Of a stretch of 64,000 bases of DNA, positions 25,733-34,324 are shown one piece after another. The stretch is from Caulobacter sp. UNC279MFTsu5.1. GTDB lineage: Bacteria; Pseudomonadota; Alphaproteobacteria; Caulobacterales; Caulobacteraceae. The notes under the pieces were generated by a model. The model was given only the letters and a program-made list of their open reading frames with translations. It did not search any database and was not told the origin of the DNA. Both the position numbers and the translations under genes were made by a program. Position 1 is the first letter of the stretch, and each line of letters opens with the position of its first letter. The stretch is taken from NCBI RefSeq assembly GCF_900114015.1, contig NZ_FORN01000026.1, positions 1 to 64,000 on the forward strand. Direction: 5' to 3'.

Positions 25733-28579
25733 ATGCCCCGCAGCCTCGAGTGTCGCGCTATGCTGCTGGCGATCGTCACGGCGGCCTCGGTCTCGACCGT
25801 CAGCCAGGCCCGAGACCGGTCTGAGCTGGGTTCCGCCCTCACGCGGCTGGCCGTCGAGCGCGACATTCAGATCCTGTTCCAGCCGAATCTCGTCGAAGGC
25901 CTGGCCGCCGGCCCGGTCCGGCGCGGGGCCAGCCTGGACCAGGCCCTGGCCGCGATCGTCGGACGCCAGGGTCTCAAGATCCGCAAGGTCCGCGCGGGCG
26001 TCTACGCCGTGGAGCCGGAGGTCCGGGCCGCCGCCCCTCCACCTCCGTCCCCCGAGCCGGACGGTCCCAGCGCCGTCGATCCGGTGGTCGTCGCCGCCGT
26101 CTACGCCGCCAGCCTCGACCGCGCTGTCACGCTCAAGCGGCAGGCGGCCTACGGCCTGGACGCGGTCAGCGCCGAGGACATCGCCCGCCTGCCCGCCGCC
26201 AACGCCGCCGAGGCCCTGCAGCTGGCGCCGGGCGTCAGCCTGGAACGGCATCGCGGCGTGGGCCTCTATGTCAGCGTCCGGGGCCTGGGCCCGCAGTTCC
26301 AGAACGTGCTGCTGAACGGCCGCTCGATCGCCATCAACGACCTGGTGGAGAACGGCGGGTTTCGCGGCCGGCAGTTCCGTTTTGAGGTGCTGCCGGCCGA
26401 CGTCGTCGACCGCATCGAGGTGGTCAAGACCACCACCGCCGACATGGACGAGGGGGCGCTGGGCGGCAATATCGACGTACGGACCTTCAAGCCGCTGGAG
26501 CGCGGCCCGCGCGCGGTGCTGTCGGTCCGGGCCTCGCAGGGCCAGGCCGGCAAGCCGGACCCGGCGGTGTCGGGCGTCTGGAGCTGGGTGGACCCCAGCG
26601 GACGGCTGGGCCTGCTGGCGGCGGGCATGGCCGAGCGCCGGCGAATCCGCAACGACCGCCTCTACCAGACCGGCTGGAACCTGGACCGCTTCACCGACGT
26701 CCTGCCCGCCGGGCTGTACACGCCGACCCGCACCCGCCCGACGATCGAGCTGGAGGACCGCCGCCTGATGTCGGGCGACTTCGCCCTGCAATGGCGGCCC
26801 TCGCCCGACTGGCGGACCGATATCGACCTGCTGGTGACACGGCTGGACGCCCACTACGACGAGTTCGGCCTCGACATCTATCCGGACGACACCACCTTCG
26901 CCCGCCCCGCCTTCGTGGCGGGCAGCCAGAAGGTGGTCGGCCACACCGTCCAGGCCGGCGTGATCGACGACGTGCGCTGGATGGCGTCGCGCGAGACCAG
27001 CCTCAATCGCCACGACCTGGCCGCCTTCGGTTTCCGGCAGGGCTGGACGCCGGGCCCGTGGACGCTCGACGTCGACTACGCCTATTCGCGCGCGCGCAGC
27101 TATCACCCCGACGGCCGGGGCACGGTGCGGGCGCGCGCCGCCTTCTTCGCCCCCTTGGCCTATGACTTCAGCGGCGGCCTTCACGCCGTCCCGACGCTGA
27201 AGACCACGGTCGACTACACCGACCCCGCCCAGTTCGCCGGCCAGGCCTTCGACTATACCTGGAAGGACTCGCGCGACACCGACGAGGCGCTCAAGGCCGA
27301 CGCGGCCCGGTCCCTGGGCGCGGGCAAGCTCAGCTTCGGCGTCGAGGGCCACCGGCGGGTGCGCGACTATCGCCGGCGCGACTGGATCCTCAACACCGTG
27401 GTCGGCCTCCCCTTGGCCAGCCTCGGCGGCGGCTATTATGGCGAGACGCCGGTCTCGGACTATCTGGCCGGCACGCCCGGCGACCTGCCCCGCCGCTGGG
27501 TCGCGCCCAACGCCCGGGCGTTCTACGAGCGCCTGTTCACCAACCAGATCGCGGCCCAGCCGCCGTCGATCTCAGACCTGCGCAACTCGTTCGTGGTCGA
27601 GGAAAAGATCCTCTCGGCCTATGTCCGAGCCGACTTCGCCGGCCGCGGGTTCGGCTTGCCGGTGGATGGCGACGTCGGGGTCCGCTACGCCGGCACGCGG
27701 CAGGTGTCGACCGGCGTGCTGTCCAGCGGCAGCGAGCCGATCCCGGCCGAGTGGCGCAAGGCCTATGGGAACTGGCTGCCCAGCGCCAACCTGCGCATCG
27801 CCCTGACGCCGGACCTGCTGCTGCGGCTGGCCGCCTCGCGGGTGGTCAGCCGTCCCAACGTCGTCGACAACGCCCCGCGCATCACCCTGGCCCGCGACAC
27901 GCCGACGGCCAATGGCGGCAATCCCAACCTCGACCCGTTCCTGGCCACCCAGCTGGACGCCTCGCTGGAATGGTACTTCCCGTCGGGCGGCGCCCTGACC
28001 GGCGCGGTGTTCGACCGGCGGCTCGACAACTATATCACGGCCCAGAACACCTTCATCCAGGTTCCCGGGCGGGGCGAAATCCTGCTGTCGACCAATGTCA
28101 ACGGCGGCGACGCCCGCATCCAGGGCGTGGAGCTGGCCTACAGCCGCACCTTCAGGACCTTGCCCGCGCCGCTGGACGGCCTGGGCGTGCAGGGCTCGCT
28201 GACCCTGGTGCGCAGCCAGGCCAACTACTTCGCCGGCGACCGGGTGATCCGCAACGCCCTGCTGGGCCTGTCACGCACCAACTACGGCCTGCTGGCCTTC
28301 TACGAGCGCGGTCGGACCTCGGTGCGGCTCGGCTACAACTGGCGCAGCGCTTACCTGATCACGATCGGCAGCTCGATCACCGCCCCGGCCACCACGGCGG
28401 CCTTCGGGTCGCTGGACGGCGCGGCGTCTTGGCGGATCGACCGGCGGGCGACGATCACCTTCGAAGGCGTGAACCTGACCGACGCGCATCGCTTCGTCCA
28501 GGGCGAGAGCCGCGACCAGCCGATGGAGATTCATCATTGGGGCCGCTACCTGTCCACGAGGCTGCGATGGGCGTTCTGA
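25733..28579 (+). CDS. TonB-dependent receptor with N-terminal STN signalling domain
   Basis: The 948-residue precursor has a signal sequence, then an STN domain at about residues 30-100 (ELGSALTRLAVERDIQILFQ ... QALAAIVGRQGLKIRKV), a proline-rich linker (APPPPSPEP), a plug domain (AEDIARLPAANAAEALQLAP, then LYVSVRGLGPQFQNVLLNGR) and a 22-strand barrel ending in phenylalanine (LRWAF). STN domains contact a FecR-type anti-sigma in the periplasm. It overlaps the sigma-factor gene by 13 bp, so it forms one unit with the ECF sigma and FecR genes. It is paralogous to the receptor at 30277. The ligand is unknown. Confidence 0.93.
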   Translation: MPRSLECRAMLLAIVTAASVSTVSQARDRSELGSALTRLAVERDIQILFQPNLVEGLAAGPVRRGASLDQALAAIVGRQGLKIRKVRAGVYAVEPEVRAAAPPPPSPEPDGPSAVDPVVVAAVYAASLDRAVTLKRQAAYGLDAVSAEDIARLPAANAAEALQLAPGVSLERHRGVGLYVSVRGLGPQFQNVLLNGRSIAINDLVENGGFRGRQFRFEVLPADVVDRIEVVKTTTADMDEGALGGNIDVRTFKPLERGPRAVLSVRASQGQAGKPDPAVSGVWSWVDPSGRLGLLAAGMAERRRIRNDRLYQTGWNLDRFTDVLPAGLYTPTRTRPTIELEDRRLMSGDFALQWRPSPDWRTDIDLLVTRLDAHYDEFGLDIYPDDTTFARPAFVAGSQKVVGHTVQAGVIDDVRWMASRETSLNRHDLAAFGFRQGWTPGPWTLDVDYAYSRARSYHPDGRGTVRARAAFFAPLAYDFSGGLHAVPTLKTTVDYTDPAQFAGQAFDYTWKDSRDTDEALKADAARSLGAGKLSFGVEGHRRVRDYRRRDWILNTVVGLPLASLGGGYYGETPVSDYLAGTPGDLPRRWVAPNARAFYERLFTNQIAAQPPSISDLRNSFVVEEKILSAYVRADFAGRGFGLPVDGDVGVRYAGTRQVSTGVLSSGSEPIPAEWRKAYGNWLPSANLRIALTPDLLLRLAASRVVSRPNVVDNAPRITLARDTPTANGGNPNLDPFLATQLDASLEWYFPSGGALTGAVFDRRLDNYITAQNTFIQVPGRGEILLSTNVNGGDARIQGVELAYSRTFRTLPAPLDGLGVQGSLTLVRSQANYFAGDRVIRNALLGLSRTNYGLLAFYERGRTSVRLGYNWRSAYLITIGSSITAPATTAAFGSLDGAASWRIDRRATITFEGVNLTDAHRFVQGESRDQPMEIHHWGRYLSTRLRWAF

Positions 28580-29160
28580 CCTTCCCGAGCCGGGCCTCGG
28601 CCGAAGGGGATTCGCCCGTTCGGACGAGCGACGCCGCCGAGCCGCAGCCCGCGCTGGACGCGCCGCGCTTCGACGCTCTGGTCGCGCGCTATCGCCGGCC
28701 GCTGCTCAGCTTCTTCCAGCGGCGTTCGGTCGGCGCCGAGGACGCCGAGGACCTGACCCAGGAGGTGTTCATGCGCCTGTCCCGCCGGTTCTCGCGCCTG
28801 CACTGGGGCAATCCCGACGGCTTGGTGTTCACGGTGGCGGCCAACGCCCTGGTCGACCACGAGCGCCACGAACGCTCCCGCCGGCGCGACCGCCACGTCG
28901 AGGTCGATCCCGGCCTGCCGGACGAGGGCCCCTCGGCCGAAGCCGCCCTGGCCGGGCGGGAGCGGCTGCGCGGCCTGGTCGCGGCCCTGGACACCCTGAG
29001 CCCCAGCGTCCGAGCGGCCTTCGTGCTCTGCCGCTTCGAGAACCTGACCCAGGCCGAGACCGCCGCGCGGCTGGGCCTGTCGGTCAGCGCCGTCGAGAAA
29101 CACATGATGACCGCCCTGGCGCGGCTGCGCCTGGCGATCGGAACCGAACATGACGCCTAA
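28567..29160 (+). CDS. ECF sigma factor (FecI-like)
   Basis: The 197-residue protein starts at ATG 28567 inside the end of the receptor gene. Region 2 is near residues 45-110 (ARYRRPLLSFFQRRSVGAEDAEDLTQEVFMRL, then FTVAANALVDHERHERSRRR). Region 4 is near 135-190 (LDTLSPSVRAAFVLCRFENL, TQAETAARLGLSVSAVEKHM). The combination STN receptor, ECF sigma, FecR identifies cell-surface signalling. It overlaps the next gene by 11 bp. Confidence 0.95.
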   Translation: MGVLTFPSRASAEGDSPVRTSDAAEPQPALDAPRFDALVARYRRPLLSFFQRRSVGAEDAEDLTQEVFMRLSRRFSRLHWGNPDGLVFTVAANALVDHERHERSRRRDRHVEVDPGLPDEGPSAEAALAGRERLRGLVAALDTLSPSVRAAFVLCRFENLTQAETAARLGLSVSAVEKHMMTALARLRLAIGTEHDA

Positions 29161-30148
29161 GACCCCGACCGAACCCGCCGGGCTCGACCCGCGCCGGATC
29201 CTGGCCGCCGGCCTCTCGCGCCCCCTGTCGGACGCCGAACAGGCCGCGCTCGACGCCTGGGCCGAAGGTTCGGCGCAAGCGCGCGAGGAGATCGCCGAGA
29301 CCCGCGAGGCCTGGCTGGCCGCCGGCCTGGCGGCGGAGGATCCGGCCGTGCGCGCCCTGCGTCGCTCGGTCCGGCTGGAGACCGGCCTGGACCGTCCCGC
29401 CGTCCGCCGGCCCCGGCGTCCCAATCGCCGCTGGTTGGTCGGGGGACTGGCCCTGGCGGCCGCGAGCGTCGTCGCCGGCGCGGTGCTGGTCGACCGTCCC
29501 CGAACCGAGAGCTATGTCGCCCCGCCTCACGCCGCGGCGCGCCTGACCCTGGCCGACGGCAGCCGCGTCACCCTCAGCCCGGGCGGCCGGCTGACCGCCC
29601 GGCTTTCCCGACGCGCGCGAACCCTGGCCCTGACCGACGGCGACGCCTTCTTCGACGTCAGCCACGATCCGCGACGCCCGTTCACCGTGGCGGTTTCGGA
29701 GCGCACCCTGACGGTGCTGGGCACCCGCTTCAACGTCGCCGGCGGGCGGCGCCTGACCGTGTCGCTGGTCCAGGGCTCGCTGCGCGTGACCCAGGCCGGC
29801 GCGCCCGACGTACTGCTGCGGCCAGGCGAACGCTATCTGTCGGCCGGGCGCGGCGGCCGCGCCGAAAGCGGCGACGTGGCCGGCGACGCGTCCTGGACCA
29901 GCGGACGCCTGGTCTTCGCCGACGTCGGCCTGGCCGAGGCCGCCGAGCGGCTGTCGCGGGCGGCCGGCCGCAAGGTGATCCTTGACGATCCGTCCCTGGC
30001 CAGGCTGCGGCTGTCGGGCTCGGTGCGTATCGAGCGCCTGGACGACGTCCGCGCCGCCCTGGAGGCCGTGCTGCCGGTGACGACCCGGACAACCCCGGAC
30101 GGAAGCCTGGTGATCTCCCCGGCCGGACGCTCGTCCCTACACGGATGA
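29150..30148 (+). CDS. FecR-like anti-sigma factor
   Basis: The 332-residue protein has an N-terminal cytoplasmic segment (DUF4880-like: LSRPLSDAEQAALDAWAE), one transmembrane helix near residues 95-115 (WLVGGLALAAASVVAGAVLV), a periplasmic FecR domain (LTLADGSRVTLSPGGRL, DGDAFFDVSHDPRRPFTV, LGTRFNV) and a C-terminal STN-like region that receives the receptor signal. It regulates the overlapping upstream ECF sigma factor. Confidence 0.95.
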   Translation: MTPKTPTEPAGLDPRRILAAGLSRPLSDAEQAALDAWAEGSAQAREEIAETREAWLAAGLAAEDPAVRALRRSVRLETGLDRPAVRRPRRPNRRWLVGGLALAAASVVAGAVLVDRPRTESYVAPPHAAARLTLADGSRVTLSPGGRLTARLSRRARTLALTDGDAFFDVSHDPRRPFTVAVSERTLTVLGTRFNVAGGRRLTVSLVQGSLRVTQAGAPDVLLRPGERYLSAGRGGRAESGDVAGDASWTSGRLVFADVGLAEAAERLSRAAGRKVILDDPSLARLRLSGSVRIERLDDVRAALEAVLPVTTRTTPDGSLVISPAGRSSLHG

Positions 30149-30276
30149 AAGCCCAATGTTTTCAACAACCCGTCGCAAATAATTCACCGACCGCGGACTG
30201 AGGATGAGCATCGGCGTTTTCGTTCTTCCCCCTCGACCCGCGCCTCCCCGCGGGCCTCAACCGATCGGGGGATAAG

Positions 30277-32925
30277 ATGATCCGCTCCAAGAACCCGTCG
30301 GCGCGCTGCGCCGGCGCCGTCGCCATTCTCGCCTTCGCCGCCCTGGCCGCCGGCCGCACCCTGGCCGCCGAACCCACCGCCTCGCCCGCGCCGGCCGACG
30401 CCGTCGACGAGATCGTCGTCACGTCCTACGGCAAGAGCCTGCAGGCCGCCGCCGCCCTGAAGCGCTCGGCCGCCTACGGCCTGGACGCGGTCAACGCCGA
30501 GGACATCGGCAAATTTCCGACCCGCAACGCCGCCGAGGCCCTGCAGCTGGTAACCGGCGTGACCATCGACCGCCAGCGCGGCGCGGGCCTCTATGTCAGC
30601 GTCCGGGGCCTGGGTCCGCAGTTCCAGTATGTCGAGCTGAACGGCCGCTCGATCGCGGTCAACGAGCTGATCGAGAACGGCGGCGCCAAGGGCCGCCAGT
30701 TCCGCTTCGAGGTGCTGCCGTCCGAGCTGATCTCGCAGATCGAGGTAGTCAAGACCCCGACCGCCGACATGGACGAAGGCGCCCTGGGCGGCAACATCAA
30801 CATCAAGACCTTCAAGCCGCTGGACGTGGGCCACAAGGCCGCCTTCTCGATCCGCGAGACCTATGGCGACGTGCGCAAGAAGGCCGATCCCTCGGCCTCG
30901 GCCCTGCTGTCCTGGACCAACGCCGACAACACGCTGGGCCTGCTGGCCTCGGGCCTCTACGACGAGCGCCACGTGCGCAACGACCGCCTGTACCAGGTCG
31001 GCTGGAACCTCGATAAGTTCAAGTCGGTGCTGGGGACGGGCCTCTACACCCCCTCGCGCACCCGCCCGACCATCGAGACCGAGCACCGCAAACTCTATTC
31101 GGGCGCGGTGACCGGCCAGTGGCGCCCGAACGGCGACTTCCAGACCGACCTGGACGTTCTAGTGACCCGCCTGGACGTCGACTACGACGAGTTCGGCCTC
31201 GACATCTATCCGGACGACTCCACCTTCCGGACACCGGTCTTCGTGGCCGGCAGCCAGAAGCTCATCGGTGACACGGTGGTCGGCGGCACGATCAACAACG
31301 TGCGCTGGATGGCCTCGCGCGAAACCAGCCTCAACCGCCACGACCTGACCGCCGTCGGCCTCAAGCAGGCCTGGACGCCGGGCGCCTGGAGCTTCAACGC
31401 CGAATACGCCTTCTCGCGGGCCCGCAGCTACCATCCGGACGGCCAAGCCACCAAGCGCAACCGCCTGGCCTTCTTCGGACCGCTGACCTACGACTTCTCG
31501 CGCGGCTACACGTCGATCCCGCAGCTGACCACCACGGTCGACTACGCCAATCCGGCCAATTTCGTCGGCCAGGCTTTCGACTACACCTGGAAGGACTCGC
31601 GCGACACCGACGAGACGATCCGCCTGGACGGCGGCCGCACCTTCGACGGCTGGCTGACCAAGATTGCGGCCGGCGTCGAACGGCACAATCTGAAGCGCGA
31701 CTATCGCCGTCGCGACTGGGTGCTGAACAACGACCTCAACGTGCCGGTCAGCACGCTGGGCGCGTCCTTCTACGAGCCCCTGCCCTACAAGAACTTCCTG
31801 TCCGACTTCGACGGCAATACCCCGCGCAACTGGGTCACGCCGACCACCACCGCCTTCTACAACAGCCTGTTCACCCCGGCCGTCGCCGCCCAGCCGATCT
31901 CGGCCGCCGACGCCCGCAACTCGTTCGTCGTCGAACAGAACATCACCAGCGGCTATGTGCGCGGCGACTTCAGCTTCGACGCCCTCGTGCCGATCAGCGG
32001 CAATATCGGCGTCCGCTACGCCCGCACCGAACAGGTGGCAAGCGGCACCCTGACCAGCACCGACAAAGACAACAATCCCGTGCTGACGCCGGTGTCCTAT
32101 CCGCAGGACTACGGCAACTGGTTGCCCAGCCTGAACGTCAAGGCCGAGCTTAGCGACACCCTGATCGCCCGCTTCGCCGCCTCGCGGGTCATCAACCGGC
32201 CCAATGTCACCGACAGCGCGCCGCGCATCAGCGTCTCGCGCGACTCCCCCAACGCCTCGGGCGGCAACCCGGCCCTGAAGCCGTTCCTGGCCGACCAGCT
32301 GGACGCCTCGCTGGAATGGTATCCAGCCCCGACCACCGCCCTGACCGGCGCGGTGTTCTGGAAGAAGATGGACGACTACATCACCCAGCAGAACACCACG
32401 ATCCAGGTCCCCGGCCGCGGCGACATCCTGCTATCGACCAGCGTCAACGGCGGCGACGCCAAGCTGACCGGCGTCGAACTGGCCTACAACCAGAGCCTGG
32501 CCTTCCTGCCCGGCCCGTTCGACGGCCTGGGCGTCCAGGCCTCGGTGACCGTGGTGGACAGCAAGGCCAGCTACTTCGCCGGCAACCGCGCGATCAAGGA
32601 CGACCTGATCGGCCTGTCCAAGACCAGCTACAATCTGGTCGGCTACTACGAGAAGGGCCCGCTGGCCGCCCGCCTGGGCTGGTTCTGGCGCTCGCGCTAC
32701 CTGTCGGGCACGGGCAGCACCACCACCGCCGAGTCCTATATCGACGCCTACGGCTCGCTGGACGGCTCGATCTCGTACGACCTGACGCCGAACTACGCCC
32801 TGACGCTGGAAGGCTCGAACCTCACGGACGAAATCCGCTACGTCTACGGCAAAACCAAGGACCAGCCGATGGAGATCTATCACTGGGGCCGCACGGTCTC
32901 GCTGACCCTGCGCGGCAAGTTCTAA
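30277..32925 (+). CDS. TonB-dependent receptor, paralogue without STN domain
   Basis: The 882-residue precursor has a signal peptide ending at about TLAAE, a TonB-box-like segment (DEIVVTSYG), a plug and a barrel ending GKF. Over the plug and barrel it is visibly close to the receptor at 25733: both contain AAYGLDAV(N/S)AEDI, GLYVSVRGLGPQFQ and TADMDEGALGGNI, and the similarity continues through the barrel, but this copy lacks the STN domain. It therefore probably transports without signalling and is a likely target of the adjacent ECF sigma factor. GGGGG upstream of ATG 30277 is a good ribosome binding site. Confidence 0.93.
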   Translation: MIRSKNPSARCAGAVAILAFAALAAGRTLAAEPTASPAPADAVDEIVVTSYGKSLQAAAALKRSAAYGLDAVNAEDIGKFPTRNAAEALQLVTGVTIDRQRGAGLYVSVRGLGPQFQYVELNGRSIAVNELIENGGAKGRQFRFEVLPSELISQIEVVKTPTADMDEGALGGNINIKTFKPLDVGHKAAFSIRETYGDVRKKADPSASALLSWTNADNTLGLLASGLYDERHVRNDRLYQVGWNLDKFKSVLGTGLYTPSRTRPTIETEHRKLYSGAVTGQWRPNGDFQTDLDVLVTRLDVDYDEFGLDIYPDDSTFRTPVFVAGSQKLIGDTVVGGTINNVRWMASRETSLNRHDLTAVGLKQAWTPGAWSFNAEYAFSRARSYHPDGQATKRNRLAFFGPLTYDFSRGYTSIPQLTTTVDYANPANFVGQAFDYTWKDSRDTDETIRLDGGRTFDGWLTKIAAGVERHNLKRDYRRRDWVLNNDLNVPVSTLGASFYEPLPYKNFLSDFDGNTPRNWVTPTTTAFYNSLFTPAVAAQPISAADARNSFVVEQNITSGYVRGDFSFDALVPISGNIGVRYARTEQVASGTLTSTDKDNNPVLTPVSYPQDYGNWLPSLNVKAELSDTLIARFAASRVINRPNVTDSAPRISVSRDSPNASGGNPALKPFLADQLDASLEWYPAPTTALTGAVFWKKMDDYITQQNTTIQVPGRGDILLSTSVNGGDAKLTGVELAYNQSLAFLPGPFDGLGVQASVTVVDSKASYFAGNRAIKDDLIGLSKTSYNLVGYYEKGPLAARLGWFWRSRYLSGTGSTTTAESYIDAYGSLDGSISYDLTPNYALTLEGSNLTDEIRYVYGKTKDQPMEIYHWGRTVSLTLRGKF

Positions 32926-32971
32926 CCCGCTCCCCTGATGGGCGGCCGCTCCCCTCGGCCGCCTCGAACTC

Positions 32972-33007
32972 CGGCTGGGCGCGCCCGCGCCCAGCCGCCT
33001 TTTTATT
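32972..33007 (+). terminator. Strong terminator directly before the PI-PLC-like gene
   Basis: Perfect 11-bp arms CGGCTGGGCGC (32972-32982) and GCGCCCAGCCG (32987-32997) are followed by CCTTTTTATT. The structure terminates the receptor transcript, but it ends only about 14 bp before the start codon at 33021, so the downstream gene needs read-through or a promoter overlapping this element. Confidence 0.88.
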
Positions 33008-33020
33008 CGCGAGATCCACC

Positions 33021-34064
33021 ATGCGCCTGTCTGTCGCCCTGCTGTCCTCGATCGCCCTGCTGGCGCCGCTCGCCGTCCACGCCGCCGACGCGCCGAGGCT
33101 GAACGCCCTGCGCGTGCTGGGCTCGCACAATAGCTATCGTCCCGAGCTGGACCCCGCCGCCCTGGCGCATCAGCGGCAGGTGATGGGCGAGCGCTCGGCG
33201 GGCGTGGAATACGGCCATCCGCCGATCAAGGCGCAACTGGACCTGGGCCTGCGCCAGCTGGAATTCGATCCCTATGCCGACAGCGCCGGCGGCCTCTACG
33301 CCGCGCCTTACGCCGGCGATCCGGCCAAGCTGGCGATCATGAACCGCCCCGGCGCCAAGGTGCTGCACGCCCCCGTCGTCGACGCCCGCACCCTGTGCCT
33401 GACCCTGGCCGACTGCTTCGGCCAGGTCGCGGCCTGGTCGCGCGCCCATCCCGACCACGACCCGATCGTGATCTTCGTCAACACCAAGGAAGACCCGTTC
33501 GACACCCCGGCCATCCCCAACCCGCCGCTCTACACCGAGGCGGACCTGGCCGGGATCGACGCCGACGCGATCAAGGCGTTCGGCCGCGCCGGCATCGTCG
33601 CGCCCGACGACGTGCGCGGCGACGCCGCCACCCTGCGCCAGGCGGCGACCGGCGGTGGCTGGCCGAGCCTGGCCGCGTCGCGCGGCAAGGTGCTGCTGGT
33701 GCTCGACTCCAACCCGCGCGTCGCCCAGCTGTACCGCCAGGGCCATCCCTCGCTGAAGGGGCGGATGATGTTCGGCCTCTACGACGCCGCCGAGCCCGAA
33801 GCGGCCGTGTTCAACATCCAGGATCCCAAGGCCGAGGAGGCGCGGATCAAGGATCTGGTCGCCCAGGGTTTCCTGGTCCGCACCCGCAGCGACGCCGACA
33901 CCCGCGATGCCCGCCTGCACGACCTGACCCGCCTGCAGGCCGCGCTGCGCTCGGGCGCGCAGATCATCAGCACCGACTACTATCCCGGCGCGCCCGACCC
34001 GCTCGGATTGCACTTCGTGGTGACAGCGCCCTGGCTCAAGGCGGCCGGCGACAAGGGCCGGTAA
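33021..34064 (+). CDS. Secreted PI-PLC-like phosphodiesterase
   Basis: The 347-residue precursor has a signal peptide (to about VHA/AD, residue 21) and the TIM-barrel of the phosphatidylinositol phospholipase C superfamily. A candidate first catalytic histidine is His36 (LGSHNSYRP); LEFDPYAD at 80-87 offers Glu/Asp metal ligands; His116 (VLHAPVVD) is the likely second histidine; NTKED at 154-158 is also conserved. It resembles the calcium-dependent Streptomyces PLC1-like group. It would cleave a glycerophospho- or inositol-phosphate ester outside the cytoplasm. Position after a receptor pair with ECF signalling suggests it releases their ligand; this is inference. Confidence 0.85.
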   Translation: MRLSVALLSSIALLAPLAVHAADAPRLNALRVLGSHNSYRPELDPAALAHQRQVMGERSAGVEYGHPPIKAQLDLGLRQLEFDPYADSAGGLYAAPYAGDPAKLAIMNRPGAKVLHAPVVDARTLCLTLADCFGQVAAWSRAHPDHDPIVIFVNTKEDPFDTPAIPNPPLYTEADLAGIDADAIKAFGRAGIVAPDDVRGDAATLRQAATGGGWPSLAASRGKVLLVLDSNPRVAQLYRQGHPSLKGRMMFGLYDAAEPEAAVFNIQDPKAEEARIKDLVAQGFLVRTRSDADTRDARLHDLTRLQAALRSGAQIISTDYYPGAPDPLGLHFVVTAPWLKAAGDKGR

Positions 34065-34108
34065 GACCGTGCGACGGCGGCGCGTTCGGCGACCAGGGCC
34101 GATACGGG

Positions 34109-34137
34109 GTGACAGGCGGCGAACTTGGCTCTAGGAT
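34109..34137 (+). promoter_or_regulatory. Sigma-70-type promoter of the aroG leader
   Basis: GTGACA (34109-34114, 5 of 6 to consensus) is separated by exactly 17 bp from TAGGAT (34132-34137, 4 of 6). The expected transcription start, about seven bases after the -10 box, falls on or next to the leader ATG at 34145, implying a leaderless leader-peptide mRNA as known for trpL in Sinorhizobium. Confidence 0.65.
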
Positions 34138-34144
34138 CGCGTCC

Positions 34145-34228
34145 ATGATCCTCGCCGCCAGCCACCAGCTGTTTTGGTACTTTAGCTATCCGACGCCTCT
34201 GGCGCCGGGAGGGGATCGTTCGGCCTGA
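34145..34228 (+). CDS. Aromatic amino-acid leader peptide of aroG (27 aa)
   Basis: This short frame reads MILAASHQL, then FWYFSY at residues 10-15, then PTPLAPGGDRSA and a stop. Five of six consecutive codons are Phe, Trp, Tyr, Phe and Tyr, which is most improbable by chance directly upstream of the first enzyme of aromatic synthesis. Starvation for any aromatic amino acid would stall the ribosome at 34172-34189. No Shine-Dalgarno is seen, fitting a leaderless message. It lies 97 bp upstream of aroG and inside an attenuator. Confidence 0.88.
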   Translation: MILAASHQLFWYFSYPTPLAPGGDRSA

Positions 34229-34284
34229 ACTCAGCGCCGCGAACGTCTTCACCAGCCGCCAGGGGTTCCCCGGGCGGCTTTTTT
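34156..34284 (+). promoter_or_regulatory. Transcription attenuator controlling aroG
   Basis: Four segments form mutually exclusive hairpins. Segment 1 CGCCAG (34156-34161) pairs with CTGGCG inside segment 2 (34199-34204). Segment 2 CCTCTGGCG (34196-34204) pairs over 9 bp with segment 3 CGCCAGGGG (34257-34265) as antiterminator. Segment 3 lies in the 5' arm of the terminator, which pairs with segment 4 (34268-34279). Stalling at FWYFSY masks segment 1, frees segment 2 and prevents termination; normal translation to the stop codon at 34226 masks segment 2 and lets the terminator form. Confidence 0.85.
34254..34284 (+). terminator. Attenuator terminator of aroG
   Basis: AGCCGCC (34254-34260) and GGCGGCT (34273-34279) enclose an inner GGGG-TT-CCCC stem, and six T residues follow at 34279-34284. 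It ends 41 bp before the aroG start codon, so it acts on the aroG transcript rather than simply ending the preceding gene. Confidence 0.92.
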
Positions 34285-34324
34285 CATGGCCGCCGGACGC
34301 CTCAAGATTTCCCGGAGTTACGCC

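Noticed and set aside
34254..34284. Reading the hairpin only as the terminator of the PI-PLC-like gene
   Set aside because: It lies 190 bp past that stop codon and 41 bp before aroG. It shares its 5' arm with an antiterminator and follows an aromatic leader peptide, so attenuation explains it better.
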